NCBI GenBank assembly: GCA_964437365.1
Contig: CAYTGM010000016.1
Location: forward strand, 45,662-109,661
DNA from: CAYTGM01 sp964437365
GTDB taxonomy: Bacteria > Sumerlaeota > Sumerlaeia > SLMS01
Direction of reading: 5' to 3'
DNA length: 64,000 nucleotides
Shown: in pieces, positions 1 to 8,536 of the stretch
Position numbering within the stretch: the stretch's first letter is position 1
Layout: every line of letters begins with the position of its first letter
Notes under the pieces: generated by a model
What the model was told of the DNA's origin: nothing
Database searches by the model: none
What the model saw: the letters and a program-made list of their open reading frames with translations, nothing else
Made by a program: the position numbers and the translations under genes

Positions 1-629
1 CAGGAAATGTAAGTCTTGAATCATTAGAAGTTGATAAGAAGGTTTTGAGAGGGTTCTCGAATCCGATGACGATCTTCAGCCAGGATTTACGAAACAATCA
101 GGATGCTATCAACCAGTGGGAGATTCAAACAGATACGAATGGCTTCCTTCCACAACCGGATATCTTCCTGAATGATCAGGGCCTTTTGATCCAGGGAAGA
201 GAGGATAATTCGCTGAAGGGAATAGACAAGGACACCGTTCAGTTTGGGTCATGGTCGACGGTTACGGATATACCATTTGAAGCTGATAAGGTCTATAAGG
301 CTTCATTCCGAATCACCAGCAGTGCTCTTGAAGCTCAGAAAGAAAAAGTACCCACCTTTAGAATGAGAATAAATGACTCTTCATTGAACTTCGCCCAATT
401 GCTGAATATCGATTCGGTTAATCAAACTGCAGATGTTCCAACTCTAGAAAGCCCATCTACATACGAGGTCTGGTTTCATTCTCCCGAGGCTTTGTGGGGA
501 AATATGATGCTCTTGTCATTCGATTACCTGTATGTGAATACACAAGGTGCAAGTAGTGACGACCCTCGAATTTCGTTGACTCTAGAGTCAGTCGAAATAT
601 CGGAATACAATCTGGATGAAAGGCTCTAA
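1..629 (+). CDS. C-terminal part of a modular exported/surface protein (truncated by window edge)
   Basis: The frame is open to the left edge (codons from base 3), so this is the 3' end of a longer gene. A TTG at 45 is the first in-window start-like codon, but the upstream reading SLESLEVDK is plainly coding. The visible ~208 residues look all-beta and rich in Asn, Ser and Asp. Both ends carry a similar strand (SLESLEV near the left edge, SLTLESVEI near the C-terminus), which suggests the protein is built from repeated beta-sandwich modules of about 190 residues. No catalytic motif or sorting signal is visible. It converges on the SGNH gene with only 5 bases between stop codons. The family is not recognised. 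Confidence 0.7.
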   Translation, partial: GNVSLESLEVDKKVLRGFSNPMTIFSQDLRNNQDAINQWEIQTDTNGFLPQPDIFLNDQGLLIQGREDNSLKGIDKDTVQFGSWSTVTDIPFEADKVYKASFRITSSALEAQKEKVPTFRMRINDSSLNFAQLLNIDSVNQTADVPTLESPSTYEVWFHSPEALWGNMMLLSFDYLYVNTQGASSDDPRISLTLESVEISEYNLDERL

Positions 630-634
630 CTAGT

Positions 635-1600
635 TTACTCCTGTAAGTCACTGTCTTTCAGGAATTTGTCAACGAGTCGAATGGCCTCTTCTGTTCGAAA
701 AGTTGAGCCAATTTCATTCATGTGATAGGGAGTGTCGTAGAAGAGCTCTGAGGGATAGACAGCTTCATGGACGGTGTTTAAAACGGGAAAGTCTGCTTTT
801 TCATCGAAGACGGATTGAATAAGAAGGAGGCGATCATACTCGAAGTCGTATGCTGTCTCAGGGATGGGAGGAAAGATGAAGACCATCCGGGTTCCCTGCT
901 CTGCGAGCATGTCGTGAAAAGTGTTTATTTCGTCGACGACCTTTTCAACAGAGTGTCTGTCTATAATGAGGCGATAAAGAAACGGTGCTTTGCTTCCCTT
1001 GCGAAAGTTGGGCTTAATTTCACCGTATCTGTTGAAGCTTGATTCACGGTAGGTGAGGGTCGACGTCTGTTTATCCAGCGCAAATGTATTGAACCAGGCA
1101 GTTCGCGTGCGGCTGCCAACAAGGAGAAGTAAATTGTCAAAGACAAGCTTCTTCTCTTTCGTTGTGAGATACTCCCAGCAGTCTGGGTAGGTCTGCAACT
1201 GGTCGATTAATACGGGGGGTAAAGGTCCAGGTTGCTTCGTGAAGAAATGGTGTTCAAACGCTGTAATGACAAGATCGCCTTCCACATCGTCATGGTTGCT
1301 TGCCAGGGAGATATACTGTTGCATGTAGAATGACGTCCCCAGGCCGGCGTGAAGTCCGAGGTTGATTGGTCGAAAAGGAAGCTCTTCTTTCAGTTTCTCT
1401 GACTCAAAGCCGAACGGTGTGTTCGAACCTCCGAGAATTATCAGACGGTCGGGAGGAGTCTCCAGATAGCGAAATTCCTTGTTGATCATTTCTTCAAAGA
1501 ATAAATCGCGGTCTTTTCTGACAGACAGTTGATAGACAGGCCCGGCGATCATGATCTGGATCGCGAGAAAGAGAAGAAGCTTTTTAACAAAACCTGCCAT
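635..1600 (-). CDS. SGNH/AlgJ-DltD-like membrane-anchored acyltransferase partner of MBOAT
   Basis: About 321 residues with an N-terminal hydrophobic anchor (residues 4-22) followed by an extracytoplasmic domain. The block LIILGGSNTPFGFES is the GDSL-like nucleophile segment, and a late YHMNEIG segment could supply the catalytic His. The start is ATG at 1600 rather than the TTG just before it: an AGGA lies a few bases upstream, inside the stop region of the preceding gene. It lies 5 bases after the MBOAT gene, an arrangement known for polysaccharide O-acetylation (AlgI/AlgJ-, PatA/B- and DltB/D-type pairs). Likely role: periplasmic transfer of an acyl group onto an exopolysaccharide or cell-wall polymer. 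The substrate cannot be read from sequence. Confidence 0.75.
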   Translation of the reverse strand: MAGFVKKLLLFLAIQIMIAGPVYQLSVRKDRDLFFEEMINKEFRYLETPPDRLIILGGSNTPFGFESEKLKEELPFRPINLGLHAGLGTSFYMQQYISLASNHDDVEGDLVITAFEHHFFTKQPGPLPPVLIDQLQTYPDCWEYLTTKEKKLVFDNLLLLVGSRTRTAWFNTFALDKQTSTLTYRESSFNRYGEIKPNFRKGSKAPFLYRLIIDRHSVEKVVDEINTFHDMLAEQGTRMVFIFPPIPETAYDFEYDRLLLIQSVFDEKADFPVLNTVHEAVYPSELFYDTPYHMNEIGSTFRTEEAIRLVDKFLKDSDLQE

Positions 1601-1608
1601 CAATAGTC

Positions 1609-3069
1609 CTAGAACTGGAAGTATATAAACTGTCCAGAAGTGTGTGTTCCCCAGTAGAGAATAAACCAGATGATTCCCGTGTAAATGGGGAAGGTGATGT
1701 ACTCTGGTAGTTTGCCAAATTGCAGTGGGTGTTCATGCTTCTTTGTCACCCACTCAATCACGATCAGTCCCATTATAAAGATCAGCATCGTAGGAAGAGA
1801 GACAGCGGCATGCAGTGTCGTTGTGTAGTAAGGATCGGAAACAGCTTCCCAGGTAAGGATTCGCTGGAGAATAAAGAATGAATCCTCTAATGTCATCGCC
1901 CTGAAGAAGACCCATGCCAGGCAGGTGTAGGAAAAAGTGACCAAGACTGCTGCGAGAAAACCTGGTGAGGGAACAAGAGAGTTACCACCAGGCGGATCAG
2001 TGGACTTGATTCTCTTCGAGGAGTCGCGAAGGAAGAAGGTTGGGAGTAAGGCAACCCCGTTCAGCAATCCCCAGATCACAAAGTTCCATGAAGCTCCATG
2101 CCAGAGGCCACTCAGGACAAATGTAATCAGGATATTTCGAACGATGAGATGACTCGTCCCTTTGTTCCCTCCAAGAGGGATATAGACATAGTCTCGGAAC
2201 CATGTAGAAAGTGAGATATTCCAGCGTCGCCAGAACTCATCAATAGACTGAGAGAAATACGGAAAAGCAAAGTTCCGCATCAGGTTAATTCCAAAGAGTT
2301 TCCCAAGGCCTACAGCAATGTCTGAATAGCCAGAAAAGTCTGCATAGATCTGGAAGGCAAAGAAGACGGTTGCGAGGATCAGTTGCGGGGGAGTGAAGAA
2401 CTCTGGTGAGGAATAAACCTGATCGACATAGGGAGCGAGGTTGTCGGCAATCACCATCTTTTTGAAGAATCCCCAAAGGATCTGTCTGCATCCATCGGTT
2501 GCCTGTGCATCATGAAAGACCCGGGCTTTGGCAAATTGCGGCAACAGACGGGAGGCACGCTCGATAGGACCTGCAACTAATTGAGGGAAGAATGAAACGT
2601 ATGTCAGATAGGCGAGAAAGCTCTTCCCGGGCTGAGCATTTCCTCGGTAAACATCAATGCTGTAGCTCATCGTCTGAAATGTATAGAAGCTGATTCCAAC
2701 AGGGAGAAGAATCGATAGAGTCGGACTGTCTGTCGCAAATCCGAGAGTGCTCAGCAAGGTGCTCGCTGAATCGACAAAGAAATTGTAATATTTGAAGAAG
2801 CCCAGAAAACTGAGATTTGAGACAATGCTTATCGTGAGAAAGAGTCGTCTCCCTTTCTTATTGGAAGACTGAACCATCTTCTTCACGGAATACCAGTCGA
2901 TGAGGCTGGATGCCAGCATGAGCAGGCAGAAGCGAGCGTCCCACCACCCATAGAAGACATAGCTTGAGATGAGAAGCACCGCATTCTGATAATTGCGTGA
3001 TTTGACCGACCAGTGTAGAAAGAAAACGGCAAGCAGGAAAAGAAGGAAGGTAAAGGTGGTGAAGACCAT
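1609..3069 (-). CDS. MBOAT-family O-acyltransferase (AlgI/DltB-like)
   Basis: A 486-residue polytopic membrane protein of the usual AlgI length. The family signature is clear: QLVAGPIERASRLLPQF in the first half, FWRRWNISLSTWFRDYVYIPLGG in the centre (the paired positions ending FWRRW and LSTWFRDY), and LSGLWHGASWNF with the conserved membrane His. MBOAT proteins move acyl groups across the inner membrane for O-acetylation of alginate, other polysaccharides or teichoic acids. It is first in a two-gene unit with the downstream SGNH protein. No alginate polymerase genes are visible nearby, so the acceptor polymer is unknown. Confidence 0.93.
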   Translation of the reverse strand: MVFTTFTFLLFLLAVFFLHWSVKSRNYQNAVLLISSYVFYGWWDARFCLLMLASSLIDWYSVKKMVQSSNKKGRRLFLTISIVSNLSFLGFFKYYNFFVDSASTLLSTLGFATDSPTLSILLPVGISFYTFQTMSYSIDVYRGNAQPGKSFLAYLTYVSFFPQLVAGPIERASRLLPQFAKARVFHDAQATDGCRQILWGFFKKMVIADNLAPYVDQVYSSPEFFTPPQLILATVFFAFQIYADFSGYSDIAVGLGKLFGINLMRNFAFPYFSQSIDEFWRRWNISLSTWFRDYVYIPLGGNKGTSHLIVRNILITFVLSGLWHGASWNFVIWGLLNGVALLPTFFLRDSSKRIKSTDPPGGNSLVPSPGFLAAVLVTFSYTCLAWVFFRAMTLEDSFFILQRILTWEAVSDPYYTTTLHAAVSLPTMLIFIMGLIVIEWVTKKHEHPLQFGKLPEYITFPIYTGIIWFILYWGTHTSGQFIYFQF

Positions 3070-3303
3070 AATTCTGTGTTAAATTCGAAGAGTTTCCGAC
3101 AATCTTTCCTGCGTAATGCGAGCTTTCCCGTGAACGTTAATGTTCGATGACAACGTTTCTCGGCAAACTCATGGAGTGTCCACGGAAATCTCCCGGAGAT
3201 TTGTGTCAGAATCCGTATCAATCTGCAACAATATCAGCAAATTCTTGGAGCGTTGATGATTTCCTTGACGCGCCGCTAAAACGCTTTTTCCCTAGAGAAA
3301 ATG

Positions 3304-3309
3304 TATAAT
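3304..3309 (+). promoter_or_regulatory. Possible -10 element upstream of acs
   Basis: A perfect TATAAT lies 43 bases before the acs start codon. No convincing -35 hexamer sits 16-18 bases upstream; a TTGACG at 3265-3270 is too far away (33 bases). It could be an activator-dependent promoter, as is usual for acs, but only the -10 is seen. Confidence 0.35.
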
Positions 3310-3351
3310 GAGTGACATTTTGTCTAAACTAAAGAAAGAGAGAGATGTGCT

Positions 3352-5316
3352 ATGTCGGTAAGTGATCAAATGATGGACGACCTTCTTCACGAGGAACGCC
3401 ACTTTCCCCCCTCGGAGGAGTTTAAGAAGCAAGCCAACATCGCCGATCCCTCTGTATACGAAAAGGCACTTAAAGACCCCGAGTCCTTCTGGGGTAAAGA
3501 AGCTGAAGAACTCACATGGTTCAAGAAGTGGGACAGTGTCTGCAGCGCTGGCTTTCCGCATACAAAGTGGTTTGAAGGTGGAAAAATTAATCTGAGTTAT
3601 AATTGTCTCGATGTTCATCTCAATGGACCGAGAAGAAACAAAGCTGCGATTATCTGGGAAGGGGAACCGGGAGATAAGAAAACCTACACCTTCCTTCAGC
3701 TTCACCGCGAGGTCTGTAAATTTGCGAACTCGATGAAGAGCCTTGGAGTAGGAAAAGGGGATCGCGTGGCGCTTTACATGCCGATGATCCCTGAGGCAGC
3801 GATCGCCATGCTCGCCTGTGCTCGCATCGGCGCCATCCACAGCGTTGTCTTTGGCGGCTTCAGCCCCGACTCGCTGGCGGATCGTATCAATGACTCAGAG
3901 TGTAAGCTTCTTATTACCGCTGACGGCGGCTGGAGACGCGGAAAACTCCTTCAGCTGAAATCAGAGGCCGATAAGGCGCTCAAGAAGTGTCCATCCATTG
4001 AGAACGTTGTTGTTGTAAAACGTCCTCACGGGGAACCTTTTCCCTGTCACATCCAGGAAGGCCGAGACCACTGGTATCATCGTCTGATGGATGATGCGAG
4101 CCACGATTGTCCTGCTGAAGAGCTGGATTCAGAAGATATGCTTTATATCCTCTATACATCTGGAACGACGGGGAAGCCTAAAGGGATTGTACATACAACA
4201 GGTGGATACTCGGTTCAGACGTATGTCACTTCTAAATATACATTCGATCTCAAAGATACAGACGTCTTCTGGTGCACCGCTGATGTGGGCTGGGTAACCG
4301 GACACAGCTATATTGTCTATGGTCCACTTCAAAATGGCGCAACCTGTCTGATGTATGAGGGAGCTCCTGATTATCCTGAAAAGGATCGCTTCTGGAAAAT
4401 CTGTGATGAGCATCATGTGTCTGTCTTCTATACGGCACCAACCGCAATACGTGCTTTCATGAAGTGGGGAACGAAATACCCTGAGCGCCACAATTTGTCA
4501 GAGTTGCGACTTCTTGGTACCGTCGGTGAGCCCATTAACCCCGAAGCCTGGATGTGGTATCACAAGTATATCGGGGCTGAAAAATGTCCGATTGTAGATA
4601 CCTGGTGGCAGACAGAAACAGGCGGCCACATGATTACCGGTCTGCCCGGCGTTACTGTCATGAAGCCTGGTTTTGCAGGGCCTCCTTATCCGGGTCTCGA
4701 TATCGCCGTTGTGAATGAGCAGGGTGAAGAGATCAATGAAGGTTCAGGATACCTGGTTGTTCGTAAACCATGGCCCTCCATGCTGCGTACGATCTATGGT
4801 GATGATGCGAGATTTGTGGAAACATACTTTGGACGCTTCGATGGAAAGTATTACTTCGCCGGTGATGGAGCGAAAAAAGATAAAGAAGGGAACATCATGA
4901 TTCTCGGTCGTGTGGACGATGTTCTCAACGTCTCGGGTCACCGTATTGGAACGATGGAAGTTGAGTCTGCGCTGGTGGATCATCATTCAGTTGCCGAAGC
5001 AGCTGTTGTCGGCAAGAAGCATGAAATTAAAGGCCAGGGAATCGTGGCCTTTGTCACCTTGAAGTCTGGAGTGGACTCCTCCCAGGATCTTCTTCAGGAA
5101 CTTCGTAAACACGTTGGTGAGGTGATCGGTCCAATTGCAAAGCCGGACGAAATTTACTTTGCAGCAGATCTTCCCAAAACACGTTCTGGAAAGATTATGA
5201 GACGTCTTCTCAGGGATATTGCTGAGGGCCGTACGCTTGGAGATACAACGACGCTTGCTGATCCAAACGTCGTGTCAAATCTGAGAGAAAGCTACGAAGA
5301 GAAGTACGGAGACTAA
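3352..5316 (+). CDS. acs: Acetyl-coenzyme A synthetase (AMP-forming)
   Basis: A 654-residue protein, the standard Acs length. It makes acetyl-CoA from acetate, ATP and CoA through acetyl-AMP. Seen in sequence: the AMP-binding P-loop YTSGTTGKPKG near residue 266, the WWQTETGG acetyl-AMP pocket segment near residue 418 with the Trp that selects acetate-sized substrates, and the C-terminal SGKIMRR segment near residue 610 whose Lys is the known acetylation-controlled catalytic residue. The start has a purine-rich AGAGAGA upstream. It is monocistronic, with its own hairpin terminator. In this gene set it could recover acetate released by deacetylating hydrolases. Confidence 0.97.
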   Translation: MSVSDQMMDDLLHEERHFPPSEEFKKQANIADPSVYEKALKDPESFWGKEAEELTWFKKWDSVCSAGFPHTKWFEGGKINLSYNCLDVHLNGPRRNKAAIIWEGEPGDKKTYTFLQLHREVCKFANSMKSLGVGKGDRVALYMPMIPEAAIAMLACARIGAIHSVVFGGFSPDSLADRINDSECKLLITADGGWRRGKLLQLKSEADKALKKCPSIENVVVVKRPHGEPFPCHIQEGRDHWYHRLMDDASHDCPAEELDSEDMLYILYTSGTTGKPKGIVHTTGGYSVQTYVTSKYTFDLKDTDVFWCTADVGWVTGHSYIVYGPLQNGATCLMYEGAPDYPEKDRFWKICDEHHVSVFYTAPTAIRAFMKWGTKYPERHNLSELRLLGTVGEPINPEAWMWYHKYIGAEKCPIVDTWWQTETGGHMITGLPGVTVMKPGFAGPPYPGLDIAVVNEQGEEINEGSGYLVVRKPWPSMLRTIYGDDARFVETYFGRFDGKYYFAGDGAKKDKEGNIMILGRVDDVLNVSGHRIGTMEVESALVDHHSVAEAAVVGKKHEIKGQGIVAFVTLKSGVDSSQDLLQELRKHVGEVIGPIAKPDEIYFAADLPKTRSGKIMRRLLRDIAEGRTLGDTTTLADPNVVSNLRESYEEKYGD

Positions 5317-5349
5317 TTCTTTCCCGAGAATATAACCAGACGGTTGAAT

Positions 5350-5386
5350 GGGCGCATCATCTTTTCATTGATGCGCCCGTTTTCGT
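5350..5386 (+). terminator. Rho-independent terminator of acs
   Basis: A perfect 10-bp stem (GGGCGCATCA / TGATGCGCCC) with a 9-base loop is followed by GTTTTCGTTT, 33 bases after the acs stop codon. Confidence 0.9.
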
Positions 5387-5461
5387 TTGCAAGTGTAGTG
5401 AGCTTTCTCATATCATCGACTCCGTTAGTGAACAGTTTCCCTCTATGAAGGAATGAGTAGC

Positions 5462-6196
5462 ATGTCTACTTTACAAATGACCAATCACAGAAACGAGTTC
5501 CTCGATATTCATGGAGGCGGAGTCCGTGGGGTTGTTCACAAATCAGTATCGGATCAGATCGAAGACTGGGGGAGTTTTGCCCGCAAACTTGAAGAAGAAG
5601 AGGGGCAGCTCTTACGCCAGGGCGGAGGCCAAGGGGTCACCTCGCGCAAAAAGCTCTTCGGAATTTCAGTTTTCTGTAAGATATACATGCCCGACAAGCT
5701 CCATCGAAGATTGAGAGATCTGGCAGGTCGATTGAGATGTATGCGTGAATGGGACTCTAACTGCAAGGCAGCAGAAGCAGGTATAGACACAGCACCCATT
5801 CTGGCAGCATTTGCTCAGGTATCTCCTCCGCTTCATACGAAGCATTACTTTCTGACTGCTCCCGCTGCAGGACAGGACCTTTGCAGTATTTTCAAGGCTG
5901 GTCCTGAAGAAGCTGAACGGGAAATGATTCTGAAAAAGCTTGGTGGATATGTCAGCCGCCTTCACGGGATCGGTTTCTGTCACGCCCACTTGAATTGCCC
6001 ACACATCTTCATGGGCGAAGATTATCAATTCTCGCTGATTGACCTGGAAAGAGCCTTTATCAGGAAACCTCTTCACCAGAGATACATTGATAGGAATCTC
6101 AAGCAATTGGATAAGAGCCTGAAGAAGCTTGTCTCGCCTGAAGAGCGGGAAATTTTCCGGGCAGCTTACAATGAAGCATCCGCCTCTGAGGATTAA
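5462..6196 (+). CDS. WaaP/Kdo-kinase-like protein (LPS kinase family)
   Basis: About 244 residues. The GAAGGA at 5447-5452 touches the ATG at 5453 but is 9 bases from the ATG at 5462, so the second start is preferred. The protein resembles lipopolysaccharide sugar kinases (WaaP/KdkA/InaA group): a basic R-LR-DL-GRLRCMREWD region after residue ~80, then a catalytic-loop-like block LHGIGFCHAHLNCPHIF near 170 and SLIDLERA near 190. In the usual kinase loop an Asp follows the His (HxD or HRD); here the corresponding segment reads HAH, so the catalytic Asp may be missing. The DLERA acidic residues, which would bind metal, are kept. It lies alone between acs and a small membrane gene. Confidence 0.65.
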   Translation: MSTLQMTNHRNEFLDIHGGGVRGVVHKSVSDQIEDWGSFARKLEEEEGQLLRQGGGQGVTSRKKLFGISVFCKIYMPDKLHRRLRDLAGRLRCMREWDSNCKAAEAGIDTAPILAAFAQVSPPLHTKHYFLTAPAAGQDLCSIFKAGPEEAEREMILKKLGGYVSRLHGIGFCHAHLNCPHIFMGEDYQFSLIDLERAFIRKPLHQRYIDRNLKQLDKSLKKLVSPEEREIFRAAYNEASASED

Positions 6197-6237
6197 AAAA
6201 GTTCCCTCCAGCCAGACATTAAATATATAAGATTACT

Positions 6238-6450
6238 CTAATACCAGAGCTCAAGCTCCCATAGAGTGGCTAGCAAGAGCACAAGTACCATTAAGGCGTA
6301 GGCCAGTAGTCGCAACTGATCCGGGTTCAGACGCGTCTTCTGGTAGGCTTCCTTCTTGTCAGGAACCTCTCTGGCAAGGTTCCCAAGCAAAAGCATCACA
6401 GAACCCACGATGATGGTTGATAGAATAATAAGTAACCAGAAGTAGAGCAT
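6238..6450 (-). CDS. Small two-helix membrane protein
   Basis: Seventy residues with two hydrophobic helices (about 3-23 and 50-68) joined by a charged loop. It ends in an acidic/aromatic ELELWY tail. The family is not recognised. Its ATG overlaps, as TAATG, the stop of a possible short upstream reading frame on the same strand. It converges with the LPS-kinase-like gene, with about 40 bases between stop codons. Length, hydrophobic pattern and the lack of an overlapping better frame support a real gene. Confidence 0.6.
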   Translation of the reverse strand: MLYFWLLIILSTIIVGSVMLLLGNLAREVPDKKEAYQKTRLNPDQLRLLAYALMVLVLLLATLWELELWY

Positions 6451-6563
6451 TAGCTAGCCGTGCATTTCTGAAGCTTATTCCCTCGAAGAAGAGTCTCTTC
6501 TGATTTAGAGGTGATCGTCAAGGTCACGGCACGCCATCTGCCATCTAAAGTTGTGAGAATCAC
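6450..6563 (-). CDS. Possible very short ORF coupled to the small membrane gene
   Basis: A 37-residue frame starting at GTG 6563 ends in a TAA that overlaps the next ATG (TAATG). It reads as alternating beta-like residues (LTTLDGRWRAVTLTITSK) with a charged C-terminus. No well-spaced Shine-Dalgarno is visible: GGGAAAG directly touches the GTG. The stop/start overlap hints at translational coupling, but it could be chance. Confidence 0.25.
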   Translation of the reverse strand: MILTTLDGRWRAVTLTITSKSEETLLRGNKLQKCTAS

Positions 6564-6622
6564 CTTTCCCGGTAAACTGCCCCATTTCGGGACAATTCAA
6601 CACATGTGGAGATAACTTCCCG

Positions 6623-7405
6623 TTGGGTACGCTCGAACTCCTTCTATACGGATCAATCATCGTCACTGCCATGATGGCAGGGCTGTCTCTCGTGGAGAGG
6701 TGGAAGAATGATGCCTCGATTGTGGACGTGGGTTGGTCGCTCGGGCTCGCTGTTCTCGTGCTCCTCTATGCATTCGCAGGAACGGCGATCATTGAAAAGC
6801 GCATGTTCTTTCTGTTTGTCGCTGGATTATGGTCATTCCGGCTGGCGACGTTTCTCTTCATCAATCGGGTTTATGGCAAAGAAGAAGACGGAAGGTATCA
6901 AAGGCTGCGGGCACACTGGGGTGACAAAGCTCACCGTTATTTCTTCTACTTCTTCCTGGTTCAAGCCTCATGGGCGGTCATGTTTTCTTTACCTTTTCTG
7001 CTGGTCGTTAACCACCCGGCAGAACAGCTGACTCTGTTCGACCTCATAGGGCTCCTGATTGGTGTCGGAGCCATTGCAGGAGAAACAACCGCCGACTTCC
7101 AGCTGGCGCGTTTTCGAGAAAACTCTCAAAATAAGGGTAAGACGTGCCGAAGAGGATTATGGAGATACTCTCGTCATCCGAACTACTTCTTTGAATGGTT
7201 GCACTGGTTCGCATATATCTTCTTCGCTGTTGGAACTTCATTCTGGTGGTTAAGCTTCTGGGGACCCGCCCTGATGCTTTTGTTCCTCTTTAAAATTACG
7301 GGTATCCCTCATACTGAAAAGCAGGCGATCGCAAGTCGCGGTGATGATTACCGCCGATACCAAAAAGAAACGAGTATGTTCATACCATGGTTTCCGAAAA
7401 GTTAA
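6623..7405 (+). CDS. DUF1295 / steroid 5-alpha-reductase-like membrane protein
   Basis: A 260-residue protein with about six or seven membrane helices. The C-terminal segment GLWRYSRHPNYFFEW is the hallmark of the DUF1295/ICMT/5-alpha-reductase superfamily (RHPNY, with cofactor-binding character). The start is TTG at 6623, with TGGAGAT about 11 bases upstream. Its last 19 bases overlap the following methyltransferase gene, so the two are almost certainly co-translated. DUF1295 proteins are often found beside CFA-synthase-type methyltransferases in fatty-acid-modification and oxidative-stress operons. The likely role is reduction or modification of a lipid, but the substrate is unknown. Confidence 0.88.
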   Translation: MGTLELLLYGSIIVTAMMAGLSLVERWKNDASIVDVGWSLGLAVLVLLYAFAGTAIIEKRMFFLFVAGLWSFRLATFLFINRVYGKEEDGRYQRLRAHWGDKAHRYFFYFFLVQASWAVMFSLPFLLVVNHPAEQLTLFDLIGLLIGVGAIAGETTADFQLARFRENSQNKGKTCRRGLWRYSRHPNYFFEWLHWFAYIFFAVGTSFWWLSFWGPALMLLFLFKITGIPHTEKQAIASRGDDYRRYQKETSMFIPWFPKS

Positions 7406-8448
7406 GTCCACTGGGCTTAGGGATTAATCTCGCAGAAAAGGGGATGGTCCCTGACTGGTTAATAAGTATAGGAATAAGAGGGCTGCTTGGGCAGCGCACT
7501 AAAGAGCTTCGCAGGTCAACCCCCTATCATCAGCAAAAAGTACGGGAACAGCTGCTTCATCAATTGAAGGCGGATCGACTTGCTATCGAAACAGAAGCTG
7601 CAAACGAGCAGCACTATGAGGTCCCGACTGAATTTTTCAAGATGTGTCTGGGAGCACGGTTGAAGTATAGCTGCTGTTACTACAAGTCTCGTTATGATGA
7701 TCTCGACCGTGCGGAGGAGAATATGCTGGATATATACTGCAAGAGAGCGAAACTGGCTCAGGGACAGAGCATTCTTGAGCTGGGCTGCGGTTGGGGGTCT
7801 CTAACGCTCTGGATGGCAGAAAAGTATCCGGACGCACAGATTACCGCGGTGAGCAACTCTTCCAGTCAACGGGAACATATCAACTCTCTATGCAAAGAAA
7901 AAGGCTTCGATAATGTTAAGGTCATTACATGTGATGTGAATAACTTACAGCTGGAAGAAGGGCAGTTCGATCGCGTTGTTTCAATCGAGATGTTTGAACA
8001 TATGAGAAACTATCAGAATCTCTTTCGAAATATTTCGCGCTGGATGAAAGACGATGCTCTGATGTTTGTCCATATTTTCTGCCACGGGACAACACCCTAT
8101 CTCTTTGAAACAGAAGGGGAGCACAACTGGATGGGTAAATACTTCTTCACGGGAGGAATTATGCCCTCAGAGGACTTGTTTCATTATTTTCAGGAGGATC
8201 TGCTCCTCGCTAAGCAGTGGAGAGTAAATGGCCAACACTACGAAAAGACAGCCCGGCACTGGTTGGAAAATATGGACCAGCATGAGGAAGAGATCATTGA
8301 ACTCTTTGATGAAACTTACGGTGAAGATCAAGGGGTGAAATGGTTCCATCGATGGAGAATCTTCTACCTATCGTGCGCAGAGCTGTGGGGATACAAAGAG
8401 GGAAAAGAATGGTGGGTCGGGCACTATCTTTTTCACAAACGCCCATAA
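7387..8448 (+). CDS. CFA-synthase-family SAM methyltransferase, coclaurine-N-methyltransferase-like
   Basis: A 353-residue cytosolic methyltransferase. It has the N-terminal module of the plant CNMT-like branch (EKGMVPDWLIS, then TEAANEQHYEVPTEFF) and the hallmark LKYSCCYYK. The SAM-binding motif ILELGCGWGSLTLW is near residue 130 and VVSIEMFEHMRNY near 200. The C-terminal half fits mycolic/cyclopropane synthase relatives. The branch contains both N-methyltransferases and lipid methyltransferases. The 19-base overlap with the DUF1295 gene favours a membrane-lipid substrate over an alkaloid-like amine, but sequence alone does not decide. Confidence 0.88.
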   Translation: MVSEKLSPLGLGINLAEKGMVPDWLISIGIRGLLGQRTKELRRSTPYHQQKVREQLLHQLKADRLAIETEAANEQHYEVPTEFFKMCLGARLKYSCCYYKSRYDDLDRAEENMLDIYCKRAKLAQGQSILELGCGWGSLTLWMAEKYPDAQITAVSNSSSQREHINSLCKEKGFDNVKVITCDVNNLQLEEGQFDRVVSIEMFEHMRNYQNLFRNISRWMKDDALMFVHIFCHGTTPYLFETEGEHNWMGKYFFTGGIMPSEDLFHYFQEDLLLAKQWRVNGQHYEKTARHWLENMDQHEEEIIELFDETYGEDQGVKWFHRWRIFYLSCAELWGYKEGKEWWVGHYLFHKRP

Positions 8449-8536
8449 GTTTTCGCTGAATAAACATGATAAGGCTTGATAATTATCTGGGTATCCGTAG
8501 TTTACAGATTAGTATAATAAATGAATATGAGCAACA

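Noticed and set aside
3265..3309. Full sigma-70 promoter TTGACG/TATAAT for acs
   Set aside because: The spacing is 33 bases, too long; only the -10 is retained as a weak call.
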